From Lamellibrachia columna (taxonomy: Eukaryota > Annelida > Polychaeta > Sabellida > Siboglinidae): a stretch of 64,000 bases of DNA. The stretch covers positions 17,822,228 through 17,886,227 of the forward strand of contig OY759271.1 of NCBI GenBank assembly GCA_963662155.1. The letters are read 5' to 3'. Positions 47,075-60,100 of the stretch are shown here, piece by piece (within the stretch, counting starts at the first letter, position 1; the number at the start of each line of letters is the position of its first letter). Under the pieces are notes generated by a model. That model was not told the origin of the DNA. It searched no databases and saw nothing but the letters and a program-made list of their open reading frames with translations. The position numbers and the translations under genes were made by a program.

Positions 47075-48417
47075 GAGCTCAATTTGGTAACTCTTGATGT
47101 CAATTTGTATTCTGATCAGTCATTATTTCTATAAAAAGGACAGTTTCTAAACTTTCTTTGATGTCAGATGATAATGAAGACTGGAACCTAATTATTGATT
47201 TAGTGATTTAATGTGGATGATTAGATTTAATTAATATTGTTACATAACCAATCCATTGCACACGTATGCACATGAATACACATGATAAATGATTGACATA
47301 TGTAACCTTTCGAGTACTGTTTCTCCTTACCTGTAATAGGCAGCTTCTGGGAATGGTTTCTCTCTAATCATGTGTTGTGTAGAAAAATGGCATGATCACA
47401 GCACACCTGGTATGTGTTATCTGAGCATGGTAATACTTAAATTAATGTTAAAAACTACAGTAATGGTGAAGATAAGCCATCAGTGATATGCTACGCTGGC
47501 GTTGAATGGGTCAGAGTTATCCTCGATTGGAAACCCAAATGTCAGGCCAGTCCATAATTCCGCTTTCTTGTCCATTACATTTGGATGTATTGCCCTGAAC
47601 ATTGCTGCCTTCCATCAATGTTGGTGATTTTTGCTAGTAAATGAAATCAGCCAGTGAGGTTATTCAGTTTGATGGTATGGATGGCTGACAATGAGAGGTG
47701 GCATTACATAGAAGATGTGAGGAAGTGCAGGTGTCCTATGCAGGTATCACTACCGTATTGCACGTTTTATGTGCACTATGTGTAAATGTGTGCCCCTTAC
47801 CATACTGGACATACATTTCACTAATAAAAGAAGGTGTAGTGAATTTTATTGCACACTTATGTTATCATTAGATACTTGCTATTTTAGTTATTGTTTATGT
47901 ACAAAGGTATAAAATGTGTACTGCTTTTATGTACATAGTACTTTTATGTACATAGTATTACACACTTACTTTTTAATTGGATACTATTCTCCTAAGCCTA
48001 ACTCTTGCCATAGGTTTTGTATGCAATGCAAGATTTTAAAATATAACATGGTGTTTCCAATTTGGATTGTCGTTAGATCATAAAATTAAAATAAATGTTT
48101 GCACATACTGATGATCAATACTACATGCAATGATAAATGCTTTAAATAAACATGTTGAAATGTATAGGTCTTTATGATGTTCTCTTTTCTTTGTAGGTAA
48201 GTACATCAGAATTCCATCTTCTGAAACATTCCAGACATGCAGTAGTTTGATTTGTCACTCAACGCAGGTAGCACTTTGTGTTCAACTTTATCTTCCTGGC
48301 ATTTGATCATGGTACATGCTATCTTAAAAAAAAAGCTAATTTGGATTTTCCAAATAATACATACTTATTTTCTGAGAAATGTTCATCATACCCTGTCGTA
48401 ATGTGATGTGATTGGTA

Positions 48418-48900
48418 ATAATTAATTAATTAATTTCTTCCCTGCTCCACCTATAGCTGCTTTGAGGAAAAGGTGTTTCACTGTCAAACTAAATTGAAAA
48501 ATACCTGTAATTATCTTGGTCTTTAGTATTGCTGAAATGAGCACACGGGGAGAGTGCACTTTGTAAGTGTCATAATTTATGCCCACAATGCCCCACCTAT
48601 TACTTTTGGGCGTAAGAATCATTTTGTTGTCATAGTAAAGTAAAAAACACCTGTAATCATTTAGTTTTTAGTAGTACCTACTACGTAGATGAGAGCATAA
48701 ATGAAAGTAGACTATATTTGTCATAAATTTAATTAATATCTACCCTGCCACACCTATAATTGTTTATTTTTGAACAAGAAGCAGTGCTCCCACACAAAAG
48801 TTAAACAAATTCTTGATTTATTTTGCTAGGCTTATATAAATGAACACTTCAATAAAAGTAGACTATTTATTTTTCCTGATTCACTCCCACCCTTTTATTG
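48418..48900. repeat. Degenerate tandem repeat of about 150 bp, 3 copies plus a partial
   Basis: Shared landmarks recur about every 150 bp: CTGCTCCACCTATA, ATGCCCCACCTATT and CTGCCACACCTATA at about 48,443, 48,590 and 48,745; ACCTGTAATTATCTTGGTCT and ACCTGTAATCATTTAGTTTT; a final ACTCCCACCCTTTTATTG. The copies are strongly diverged, so the duplication is old. Confidence 0.7.
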
Positions 48901-49336
48901 TTTATTGTGTGTTTTTGTTGTCACATTTATCTGATAAATTGTGCTTTTAGTCTGTAGTTAGTTATCACCAGCAAGGACTCTGTGTGATCAAGCAGACTAA
49001 TTTTGTTAGCTGTGAAATAATGATATCACACTATCAGGTGATTTGTTTGATTCTTGAACAAAATGGTGCACCTGTAGCACTTGAATGTTTGAGTGGAGTC
49101 TACCAGGGTTGATGGTTGTTGTAATATGTCATCTTGAAGCAACACATTTATCACGAAACATGACTTTTAGATAATTGACCCTACCAAATGATAAAGGCAG
49201 TAGTAAATATCTTGTTGATTATTGCTAAAGCTGAAATTATGTGAAGGGAGGTGGTTTATATAATGGTATAAAGTTGTAATTACACTGTAATTGCATTGGA
49301 AAGGAATGATGTTTTTGGAGTTATTAACTTATTAAC

Positions 49337-50184
49337 TTAATTCCTACCCAATGTTTACACATTGTTTGACTTCTCTGTGAAATTGTTTGTTCTGTCCTGT
49401 TCTACTTTTGTCACTGAAGAAATAGTATTAGTAGTTCTTTTTCAAGTATTCTCTTTCCTTTATACTTTTATTAATAATTATGTTGGCCTTGTTTCTTGTG
49501 TTTCTCTATTGAAATGCTGCAGAATAAATATATGACTAATATTCTTTGTGATCTGTAGAACCTAATCTTGGATGATATCACTGGGTAAAACTAGCAAAGG
49601 TTGTACCCAGGAACTAATGACTAATCCATTAAATTGACTACTGTATTGAAGGAAATAATTATTGTATCTGTATTTGATGCCCTGCTCAAACACCAGCCAG
49701 TGTCATCACACTGACAGACAAATATATTTAAATATGTGACTCCTGCCTGCATTCTGGCAAGAGACATAGAGTACACATTCAATAACATGTCGCCGCTGTG
49801 ACGTTACCTTTTGCTTGGTTTGTGATGCGAATATCATGACAGTATCACATTCCAAGCATCAAGTTACAGTGGACTGGATACAGTTTCATTAATGTGCATA
49901 ATAAATTTGCATTATCAACCATTTTGGAGCAATTTTATATATCCATTTCAGCGACATATACTTTATGGAGAGACATTGTTTGTTCTGTGTATGTCTTGTT
50001 ACCTGATGGTAACGCTCAGATAGATGACACCAGTTTAGACAACTCCTATGATCCTTGTAAAAATTGGTAATTACACACAATTGCCCAGATGTGTATTTGG
50101 CTATACTGTCATCAAGTTAGGCACCGCATGATATACAATTTCACAGAGAAGTCAAACAGTGTGTAAACATTGGGTAGGAATTAA
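49337..50184. repeat. 50-bp inverted repeat pair around about 750 bp
   Basis: TTAATTCCTACCCAATGTTT through GTGAAATTGT at 49337-49386 is repeated in reverse complement at 50135-50184 with one mismatch seen (ACATTG/ACACTG). No coding frame between the arms. Either terminal repeats of one element or two dispersed copies in opposite orientation. Confidence 0.75.
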
Positions 50185-50482
50185 TTTGAGGAGTTGCTGT
50201 ATAATTAATGAAACCATGTGATCTAATAAAGATGTCTGATGCAACAATGCATCATTCTGTAAAACACAATTCATAAAGACTGTGCTCGATAAATACATGT
50301 ATTTGTTCAGAGCTTGTCTTATTTTTGTTTTGTGTTCATAATTCTATGTCATTGTGACAATATCTGTTGTTGTTTCATTGATTAAATGAAGGGGAGAGTT
50401 ATTTTTTATGCTGACTAACACTGGTGATTTAGTTGAGATGAGCTCCTCTATATGTCTTCATTGTCATGTGATTATAATATAA

Positions 50483-50536
50483 AGTTAGCTGTGTTAGAGA
50501 AGTTAGCTGTGTTAGAGAAGTTAGCTGTGTTAGAGA
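50483..50536. repeat. 18-bp tandem repeat, 3 copies
   Basis: AGTTAGCTGTGTTAGAGA three times, identical. Confidence 0.97.
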
Positions 50537-52613
50537 AACACATTCAGTTTCATCAGTTAATTTTCCATGTAGATTCGAATAAGTAATAATACCTATGCAT
50601 ATGGAATTATGATATTGGTTATGATGTCTAGTCTTATTTTAAGAACCTTGTGTAATTTGTTTGGATTACACATGATTTGGCTATTTCATCTGGTTCATAT
50701 TTGTCATGACTGCCACATCCTGATTAATCTCTTTGAAGTATTTTACATTTGTCAGTAACTCCACTGCCTGCCATATTCAGCTGTTTATTAATTGTCACCC
50801 AGTACTGCCTTGCCCTTTCTACAGGAATTGTCTGTTTAATTAATTTCACATTGTTCTGGCTTTTACCACTCAGACGTTGTGTAGTTTTCGAGTCTTTGTT
50901 TGATATTAATATATAATTATTGATTATAAACCTTGTACAGTTGACATTCCTGTACAGTACATATCGAGGCAGTTAGTTTCCAAACAAGCCACTCGTTGCA
51001 TTGAGATTGAGACAGCTGTACATGACATGTTGTCCCAGACTGTTTGTTTTCACGAGCCCTTGGTTGTTGGTCTCTCTGTGTGACTAAATATCCAGTCACC
51101 CCAGATAGGCTATGTGTTATCCAGTGTCCAGAGACTTGTGGTCAAACACAGGTCAGTGTTCCAAGTTGGACCATATCTGCTGGGCACTTGTTTCTGTCTT
51201 ATTGTTGAGAAATTATAACTGTTTAAAGCTACATTGCCAACTACAGATAATTATGTGGATGGCATTTAGAACATATTTTAGATACATCAGTCTAAGAATA
51301 TGAGTAGAAATGGCACAATGATAAAAAAAAATTTAAACAATGACAAAGCTGTCGATGTAGAATATTGGGTTTGTTTCCACCAGATTTTTACATACACAGT
51401 TCCATCATTTTAATATAATAATGTATCAGATGTGTGATATTTCAGTGCATGATTGCACTGTAATGTGATACATAATTGCATTGTAATATGTCACTAACTA
51501 ATTTGGGGATATTGAAAACACAAAAATGTCATCTTGTAAAAACAGTTATAGAGTTTAGATCTATAAACATATCATTACTCCTATGTTGATGTTTTAATAG
51601 ATTTATCTTGTAGTTTGTGACCAGTAGTAGTTTACTAGACCCTTAAACTTGAAACACTGTCAGATCTGGTGTCTCAGACTCAAGGTGCATCCCATGGTGA
51701 GAGCGTGGGAAATCACTTGAGGCGTAAGTAAGTAATCCTTATTCCATTATTTTATATGGCCATTTTATATGTGCCAAACTGTGATAATGCACCCATTATG
51801 TTCTGCCTCTGCCATCTGGGACAAGAACAGAGCACTGAGAGAAGAATGGTCAACTGTAAGGCAGACTTGTTGCCATTTATTGTACCAGTGCTTAGCATGG
51901 CACCTGCACTAACGGCTAAGTCTGTCTTTTCAAAAGTCTGCTTCTAGCTATGTGGCTATTGTGCCTTAAATTATTTCTAATTTCTGATAAGCCTCAGGGA
52001 TGTAGTTTAATCATTTTATTGGGCGGTTGCCGCCACTGATTAAGATGCTTGAAGATTGACATTTCCCTTTTGTAAGTAATTTTATTGCTTCCTTTAATGA
52101 GTCTTCAGGTTATTTTATCCAGCTGTCATTTTAGTAATGTCTTGCACACTTTGGAAATAATTCAATTAATGTGGATTGAAAAACTAAAATATGCATTAGG
52201 ACTTCCTTTTGTTAAATAGAAATGTGCATTTCAATGGTTAGTTATGATGGCTGTGTTTGAAACAATATTTAATGTACCTCAGGAAACTGTAGATTCCAGG
52301 TTATGAACAGTATTAAACTTGTTGAGTACAACATGCAACTATGTAATACTAAAGAACACCCTGACTACACGGTTTACACATTGTGTACATAATATACACC
52401 AGACATATAACATCTCTTGCTCAACAATGATATAGTCACAGTTTCTACGTGGTTAATAAAGAGTCATGAGCAGTAGTGCGAGAAGAAAAGAAAAACCATA
52501 TACTTTATATACAGCAGGATTGGGATATGCATGGTATAAAATATACCACAACAGATATTATATACACAACAGAAATTGTAGTGATTTTGTATGCCATGCC
52601 CATTATTACTTAT

Positions 52614-52616
<3 letters not shown>

Positions 52617-52675
<59 letters not shown>
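52617..52675. repeat. (TA)n microsatellite
   Basis: An uninterrupted TA dinucleotide run of about 59 bp. Confidence 0.97.
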
Positions 52676-52678
<3 letters not shown>

Positions 52679-52873
52679 GTGTCTACATCCTTTGTATTCT
52701 GCTACCATCAACTTTCTTAGAATTGTCTCAATTCCTGTAGTCATTAGTTGAGAAGCCTTCAATAACGCAACCTTTACATCGGCTACAAAGAAATGTTACC
52801 ACGCACTCTTCCTGTAACAAAAGTAAGAAATCAATGGTCCCAGACATGTCAACTGACACATGCCAAAGGAGGC

Positions 52874-53270
52874 TCAATTATTGTGAGCACTGATGTTTTG
52901 TCTAGCTGTGTCAAGTATTGTGAACACTGATGTTTTGTCTAGCTGTCTCAAGTATTGTGAGCACTGATGTTTTGTCTAGCTGTCTCAAGTATTGTGAGCA
53001 CTGATGTTTTGTCTAGCTGTCTCAAGTATTGTGAGCACTGATGTTTTGTCTAGCTGTCTCAAGTATTGTGAGCATTGATGTTTTGTCTAGCTGTCTCGAG
53101 TATTGTGAGCACTGGTGTTTTGTCTAGCTGTCTCGAGTATTGTGAGCACTGATGTTTTGTCTAGCTGTCTCAAGTATTGTGAGCATTGATGTTTTGACTA
53201 GCTGTCTCAAGTATTGTGAGCACTGATGTTTTGTCTAGCTGTCTCAAGTATTGTGAGCACTGATGTTTTG
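52874..53270. repeat. 37-bp minisatellite, 10 copies plus a partial
   Basis: Units begin TCAAGTATTGTGAGCACTGA and end TGTTTTGTCTAGCTGTC. All have the same length; variants include CAATTA, TGAACAC, GAGCATT and TCGAG. Confidence 0.97.
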
Positions 53271-53521
53271 CCCTCAGCTTCAGGACAAGGTACAGCGTGG
53301 AATCATCAATCAGAACAAAATGAAATTTGTTTACATCATGCCACATTTCAAAGAAACATTTGCCTAGAGTCAGTCATGCTATATCCATGTTAGGTCTGGC
53401 GCTCATCCCTGTAATAGAATGCGTCTTTTTATTGACAGCAGATAAACTGCCATTGAAAGGCCAAGTCTGATTTGAGAAGATTAAAAAGTTGCTCAGCAAT
53501 GTTTCTGCCTCTTAGCTAGGT

Positions 53522-53652
53522 TTAATTTTGTCTTGGGTGAGGACATTTTAATTTTGTCTTGGGTGAGGTCATTTTAATTTTGTCTTAGGTGAGGACATTT
53601 TAATTATGTCTTGGGTGAGGACATTTTAATTTTGTCCTGGGTGAGGACATTT
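53522..53652. repeat. 26-bp minisatellite, 5 copies
   Basis: TTAATTTTGTCTTGGGTGAG plus GACATT, five copies with single-base variants. Confidence 0.95.
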
Positions 53653-54265
53653 TCTTTCACCATCTGTGGATTGGAAGTGACAGATCAGAAACTGTCATTA
53701 TGGTGAGAGAGGTAAGGTGGCCACCATTACAGAATAACCTGCCTGGTATCTGGCAGATTTATGGAGTTGTCAGTCATTGGCTGATTATGACAGCATCAAA
53801 TGTAATCCAGACACCAAGCTGGTACACTCCTCACTTCAGTCTATGGACAGTCTGTGCCTTATGCTGGTCTAGCCGCCAGGGGATGATTAACAGGCTATGT
53901 GAAACTACATGTTTGTTTTTCTACCACTTTTTTCTTGTCTATGTCTATGTGGGTGGTCTGTCACTACACCATTGATGTAATAACAATGATGTTACCTGAG
54001 TACAAACTGAATGGCACTTACTATATCATGCAGTCTAATTAATTTTGGTTACTAGTTGGTTAATGGCTCATTATCATTCGGGTTCCCATATCATTTGGGT
54101 TCCCATATCATTTGGCTTCCCCTATTCCCCCCTGGTTCCCCTATCATTCATAAGGTTGTGTCATCCTGTGTGGTGGGTCTAAGTGGCAGTGATTGCAATA
54201 TGGCCACATGTCAGATAGGGTAGACTGGTGATAAAGGAATGATGAATGTTCAGGCCTGGATTTGC

Positions 54266-54295
54266 TAGAGAGAGAGAGAGAGAGGGAGAGAGAGA
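54266..54295. repeat. (GA)n microsatellite
   Basis: A GA run of about 30 bp with one GGG interruption. Confidence 0.95.
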
Positions 54296-54870
54296 TAACC
54301 CCTCAGAAAACCACAGTGGTGCATTGCACATACCCTGGTGATAGAGCTGGATAGTCTATGGCTGATAAGCATTGGATAGTCTTGGTGTAGGTGGCTGTCT
54401 CCTGGTTGAGTTGGTACTTGTTATTTATGTTATGTTTATAATATTCTCACTGACATCTCCTTGTCAGTTCTCTGTATCAGAATGAAATGCTGTCAACTAG
54501 ATGGAATGTGGGCATAAAGTACAACTTTGGTGCAGTGGTCTGATGGTCAGCATTGTCTGTCCATGGACATTTTGTAAAACTGTATGGGTTGCATAGCACC
54601 TAGAATATGGAAAGAAAGGGTTGTTTGGATGAGACACTAAAGTTTTGGGTCTCTCTCTCTGCCTGGTGTCTATGCCAGCGGAATTCATACAACATACCCG
54701 TTTCACCATCTTTTGTTTGAGATTACTTGTTGCCAGTCCTTCCACTGATGTTGCACAATTCCCTCTCAGAGAAGGTCATGTTGTCTTTCATCCCTAATTT
54801 CCTGTCCATTCCTTCAGATTCCTCTGCCTCCTTTCTAATCAATATTGCCCAGCTCTGTGTCAGGATCTAT

Positions 54871-55721
54871 GTCCAGTGTACAGGTCCAGTGTATGGTCAA
54901 GTGTATAGTCAAGTGTATGGTCAAGTGTACAGGTCCAGCCATCAGTGTATGGTCAAGTGTACAGGTCCAGTGTATGGTCAAGTGTACAGGTCCAGTGTAT
55001 GGTCAAGTGTATAGTCCAGTGTATGGTCAAGTGTACAGGTCCAGTCATCAGTGTATGGTCAAGTGTACAGGTCCAGTGTATGGTCAAGTGTATAGTCCAG
55101 TGTATGGTCAAGTGTACAGGTCCAGTCACCAGTGTATGGTCAAGTGTACAGGTCCAGTGTATGGTCAAGTGTATAGTCCAGTGTATGGTCAAGTGTACAG
55201 GTCCAGTCATCAGTGTATGGTCAAGTGTACAGGTCCAGTGTATTGTCAAGTGTATAGTCCAGTGTATGCTCAAGTGTGCAGGTCCAGTCACCAGTGTATG
55301 GTCAAGTGTACAGGCCCAATGTATGGTCAAGTGTATAGTCCAGTGTATGGTCAAGTGTACAGGTCCAGTCACCAGTGTATGGTCAAGTGTAACAGGTCCA
55401 GTGTATGGTCAAGTGTATAGTCCAGTGTATAGTCAAGTGTACAGGTCCAGTCACCAGTGTATGGTCAAGTGTACAGGCCCAGTGTATGGTCAAGTGTATA
55501 GTCCAGTGTATGGTCAAGTGTACAGGTCCAGTCACCAGTGTATGGTCAAGTGTAACAGGTCCAGTGTATGGACAAGTGTATAGTCCAGTGTATGGTAAAG
55601 TGTACAGGTCCAATCACCAGTGTATGGTCAAGTGTACAGGCCCAGTGTATGGTCAAGTGTATAGTCCAGTGTATGGTCAAGTGTATAGTCCAGTATATGG
55701 TCAAGTGTATAGTCCAGTGTA
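54871..55721. repeat. Hierarchical minisatellite, about 81-bp higher-order unit
   Basis: A core of GTGTATGGTCAAGTGTA alternates with linkers CAGGTCCA, TAGTCCA and CAGGTCCAGTCAYCA to make an 81-bp unit, repeated about eight times with a few 1-bp indels (AAGTGTAACAGG). The long frames on both strands come from the period being a multiple of three. Confidence 0.95.
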
Positions 55722-55912
55722 GGATCCATCCACTTTTGATTTCATATTCATTAATCACACTTGCTATGCTTGATTTATATATCACTGATACTACATATTT
55801 TTGTAAGTTATTTGTTACTGCCAAAGCTGACATATAAGAATGGTAAGCATCCAGTTTTCATTTTTCAAAATAGGTGTTGTTATCAGTTACAATACAAAGT
55901 TTATAAATAAAA

Positions 55913-55913
55913 G

Positions 55914-55969
<56 letters not shown>

Positions 55970-55971
55970 TG
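55913..55971. repeat. (GTGC)n microsatellite
   Basis: About 14 GTGC units, CpG fully retained. Confidence 0.97.
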
Positions 55972-56497
55972 AGACCATTTCTCAAGTTTTGTACATAGAG
56001 CAGATGGCGACTTATTCCAGGAGAATGTAGTAAAATATATGATGATGAAATGAGTATGGATTAAAGAGGAAAATGTGAATGACTCTATTCCTAGCTGGTA
56101 GCTACTGCTGTTGTTGTCTATTACTAGCTACTGCTGTTGCTGTCTATTCCTAGACTGTCTATTCTGCCCGGGATACAGGTTTGCACGCCCTTAGCATTGT
56201 GTCAGCCAATGGAGACCTATTTATCAAAAAGACTGGAGGATCTTAATGGTGTTGGTTACCCAACCTACAGTGCATTACTTAACACCCCCTGTGGGGTGGA
56301 TATAACAACCCAGGGTGATTGATAGCTACCCACTTCAGGACAGAGCTGACTTGGTCTAGGTTGTCTCATGCTTCACTGGCATCCACTGGTTTCTGAAAAA
56401 GGGTTTCCAGCCTAAGGCTTATGTCTTCTCTTTTGCTCTACACTTCTGGTGCTGTTGAGTAATGCATTTTAAATAGATTCGGAATTTGTGTCCACAG

Positions 56498-57127
56498 GCA
56501 TGTATCTCGTGTCCAGGGGCATGTATCTCGTGTCCAGGGGCATGTATCTCGTGTCCAGGGGCATGTATCTCGTGTCCAGGGGCATGTATCTCGTGTCCAG
56601 GGGCATGTATCTCATGTCCAGGGGCACGTATCTCGTGTCCAGGGGCATGCATCATGTATCCAGGGGCATGTATCTTGTATTCAGGGGATGTATCTTGTAT
56701 CCAGGGGCATGCATCCAGTGTCCGGGGGCATGTATCTTGTATTCAAGGGCATGTATCTTGTATCCAGGGGCATGCATCCAGTGTCCAGGGGCATGCATCA
56801 TGTATCCAGGGGCATGTATCTTGTATTCAGGGGCATGTATCTCGTATCCAGGGGCATGCATCCAGTGTCCAGGGGCATGCATCATGTATCCAGGGGCATG
56901 TATCTTGTATTCAGGGGCATGTATCTTGTATCCAGGGGCATGCATCCAGTGTCCAGGGGCATGTATCTTGTATTCAGGGGCATGTATCTTGTATCCAGAG
57001 GCATATATCTTGTATCCAGGGGCATGTATCTTGTATCCAGGGGCATGTATCTTGTATCCAGGGGCATTTATCTTGTATCCAGAGGCATGTATCTTGTATT
57101 CAGGGGCATGTATCTTGTATCCAGGGG
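56498..57127. repeat. 21-bp minisatellite, about 30 copies
   Basis: Units of GCATGTATCTCGTGTCCAGG plus G. The first eight are nearly identical (CTCGTGTCC). Later units mix CTTGTATCC, CTTGTATTC, CATCCAGTGTCC and CATCATGTATCC in a repeating order of four to five units. One unit has a 1-bp deletion near 56,687. Long frames on both strands follow from the period and are not genes. Confidence 0.97.
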
Positions 57128-60100
57128 CAGACATCAGTGAAAACAGCTGGTCTTGAATGAAGTAAACTTTCTGTGCACACCTTTACTGAAGTGTCAAAGC
57201 TCTGAGTTACACAAACCAACAAATTATTATTACTGAAGAATGTTTGTCACCTTTGATTAATGTTAATTATGTCTTAAACAATTCTGCAAACCTAGCAGTA
57301 AACAAATGTTAAAAGTGAACAAGAGAATGCTTCTACAAAACAGCACAACAGCAGTAATCCATGTGAAGAGCTGACATTTATTAAACTTTACCATACCTTT
57401 GATGTATAGTCATTCCAGTAGTACATGTTACATGATCTTTTATGGAGACATGCATATCATATTGACTACAAGTAGAAATACTTTGGGCGTGTTGAAAATG
57501 AAGTACTGACATTGTACCAGTGACCTTGCCAGACCATGATTCAAGAGCCAGTCAAGTCTACCTTGTTCTAAGTTATTACGTTTTACACCTGCAGCAGTTA
57601 TTTGGCTGAAATTCCACACACCAACCATGTCGCAAACATATCAAGTAAAACTGCCTGAAGAATTTTTTCATCATGTTTTGTTAGGTAATACAAAATCATA
57701 TAATAAAATATATCCTTTGAAAACTTCAACATTTTAGCAAAAGCACTGTATGGCTGTAGGCTGCTGGCATCTAGAGCAAGTTATAATTGTTGGCTCTCTA
57801 CCCAGACGTGGTCAGTATCTAAGTAAGTTCCCTTTCAGTATCCATTCATCCCCTCTCTCGTTCATTAGCTATATGGGCCTTTTGGGGTGTAGGGGCAATA
57901 ACTGGTCAGTTTAATGTTTCTGAGTCCAGCTAATGGTCATCACTGGCCATCTGTGCAATCTGGCCTGGTTCTGGACAGTCAGCGAGGGAGGTGGAGAGGG
58001 AGAAATGTTTGATCAAACAAGAACAGGCACACCACACAAGAGCATATTCACCTGTTGTGGTAGATTTTTAAATGCCCCCTTCGACACATAGTCATTACTT
58101 AGTCTTAGTAATTTTGAGACGGACCCTAGCAATGTGGTGTGCATGATAAACTCCTCATGTGTGAGCTAATAGTTGGTCAAGATAAAATATGAAGCAAGAT
58201 GAAAGAGGATGGAAACAATTAGATTGCAGGTCATTGATAGAACCAGCGAGGGACATGGCTGGGCCTGGCGAAGCTTGTCATTTAGTTAACAATTCCACCA
58301 CTTTCTTACCTGGTTTTCCTATTTATGTTCCTGTATAGCTGTGTGTAGTTGACCGTGATGTAAACATGCTTCAGTTTGGTCGACTGCTAGTTATAACTTG
58401 TTGCACTCTTCAGTTGCATCTACCTTTCTGAATGTATAGATTTGAGTTCCACATGAAAAGATACTGAAATTCTCCACTGGAAATGTAACATAATACAATT
58501 ATTATGTCTGCTTTGTGCTGTGGGGTTTTACAAAGTCTTGAAGGCCGTATAATGCAGCCAAAATATTCCAAACGAACATCAGACAATTTTCTTGATTTTT
58601 TATGTGTGGAAATAACTTATAGATTTAGAAATGATCGTAATGAAATAATTTTTTATATTGTGTTGACAGATCAATTTGACAATTGACCTTGCATGAGTTG
58701 GCCTGCATGGATTCATGAATTAGTGAGCGAGTAAATGTAACCAGTTGTATATGTGACTACATGTGCTGTATTTTTACATAAATAATTATATAAAACATCA
58801 CAGTCATAACATTACAAAGGGCAAAATGTATTTACGAGCAGGGCCCACAAACTCTCCTCAGTGGCTCAAGTTCACTGTTGTGCTTAGATCAGAAGAAATG
58901 ATTTGTGTTTGATTCCAGAGAAAGGTGTTTCATTAAAACCTACTCACTATTCGCAGTGGGCTCGGAAAGACATTTACTTCAGCTCTGGTCTACTGGAGGG
59001 TGATTTCAAACCCATTTTCTCCCCCATGATTCCTTTGTTGGGTTAAATTGACTGACAATTGCCATGTTTGCGGGTTAAATTAAAAGTTAATTTTCGTCCA
59101 TGCAGGATGGGTCTTCGTGTCATTAAATAAGAATTTGAAGAATGTTGATTTTGAATGACCTTTGAACTCATTGTATAAAACTTGGATTTATCAAATGCAA
59201 CTCATGAGGGAATCAGCCAAAATACCTTGGGAATAGTTTTTAATGTTGTCATTTACACCTCTAAAGTATTTCTGCTAGCAATTTACTTTTTTATTATATT
59301 CCAACAAAGAAATATTTTCTGTTAACCGTTTTTTAGATTGACATTTATAGAACAATGTCATGATAATTTGTAATATAATTTAATGAGTTCTCTGTTGATA
59401 ACACCAAACAGAGCATCCTAATTTGGATAAACTTGGTGAACTGCAACTCAAAGCAATTAACCCATAACATGGCTATTAAATACAACCATTTTAAACAAAA
59501 AGACTGGCACTGATAGAAAGGAACTGCTTTAGTGGTCCATGTGGTATGACACTTGAAGGTTTATTGAGAGATAACAAGTACATCAGGTACCTAGGTTAGT
59601 GATTTCCAAACAGCACAGGTGGGTTTTATGTAGGTAATTACATCACTACTCTATAAAGTGGGGGAAACTTAGTTATAAACCTTGTTTTACTACTGGGTAA
59701 ATTAGAAGGCAACAGTGTCTAGCCAGTCACACTTAATTGTTTATGGCAGGCTAATTAATGGTCTTGTTTATTAAATGTGTAAAACTTATTTACTGTAGTT
59801 TTATTAGGGGCAATTTAGAGTAATAAATTACCTAGCAAGGTGTGATGTCTATGTAATCGTTGTATAAGAATGAAAAGACCCATTGATTTTAAAATGCAGC
59901 AAGATTTGCAGGAACAAAACCAGTATGTCTTCAAAGTGATATGATAAATAAATTATTATGTAGTTTGTTATTTTTGTAAAATCCACACTGGGAATGTGTG
60001 TGTCATATAAGGAATAAAACAGTTAATGTTTCATGTGAATTGTTTTATTGTTTTGTGTGAATTTGCCACATGCCACATTTAATAGTTATTTTCATATCTT

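Noticed and set aside
52874..53270. CRISPR-like regular spacing of repeats
   Set aside because: Units are contiguous with no unique spacers, and the DNA is eukaryotic; it is a minisatellite. The same applies to the 1.6, 15.4 and 63.6 kb arrays.
54845..55722. Long frames on both strands over the 81-bp repeat
   Set aside because: The period is a multiple of three and the unit has no stop in several frames; there is no domain, signal or splice context.
56486..57160. Frames of 150-224 codons (HAPGYKI / SCIQGHV types) over the 21-bp repeat
   Set aside because: An artefact of a stop-free 21-bp unit, with frames on both strands equally long.
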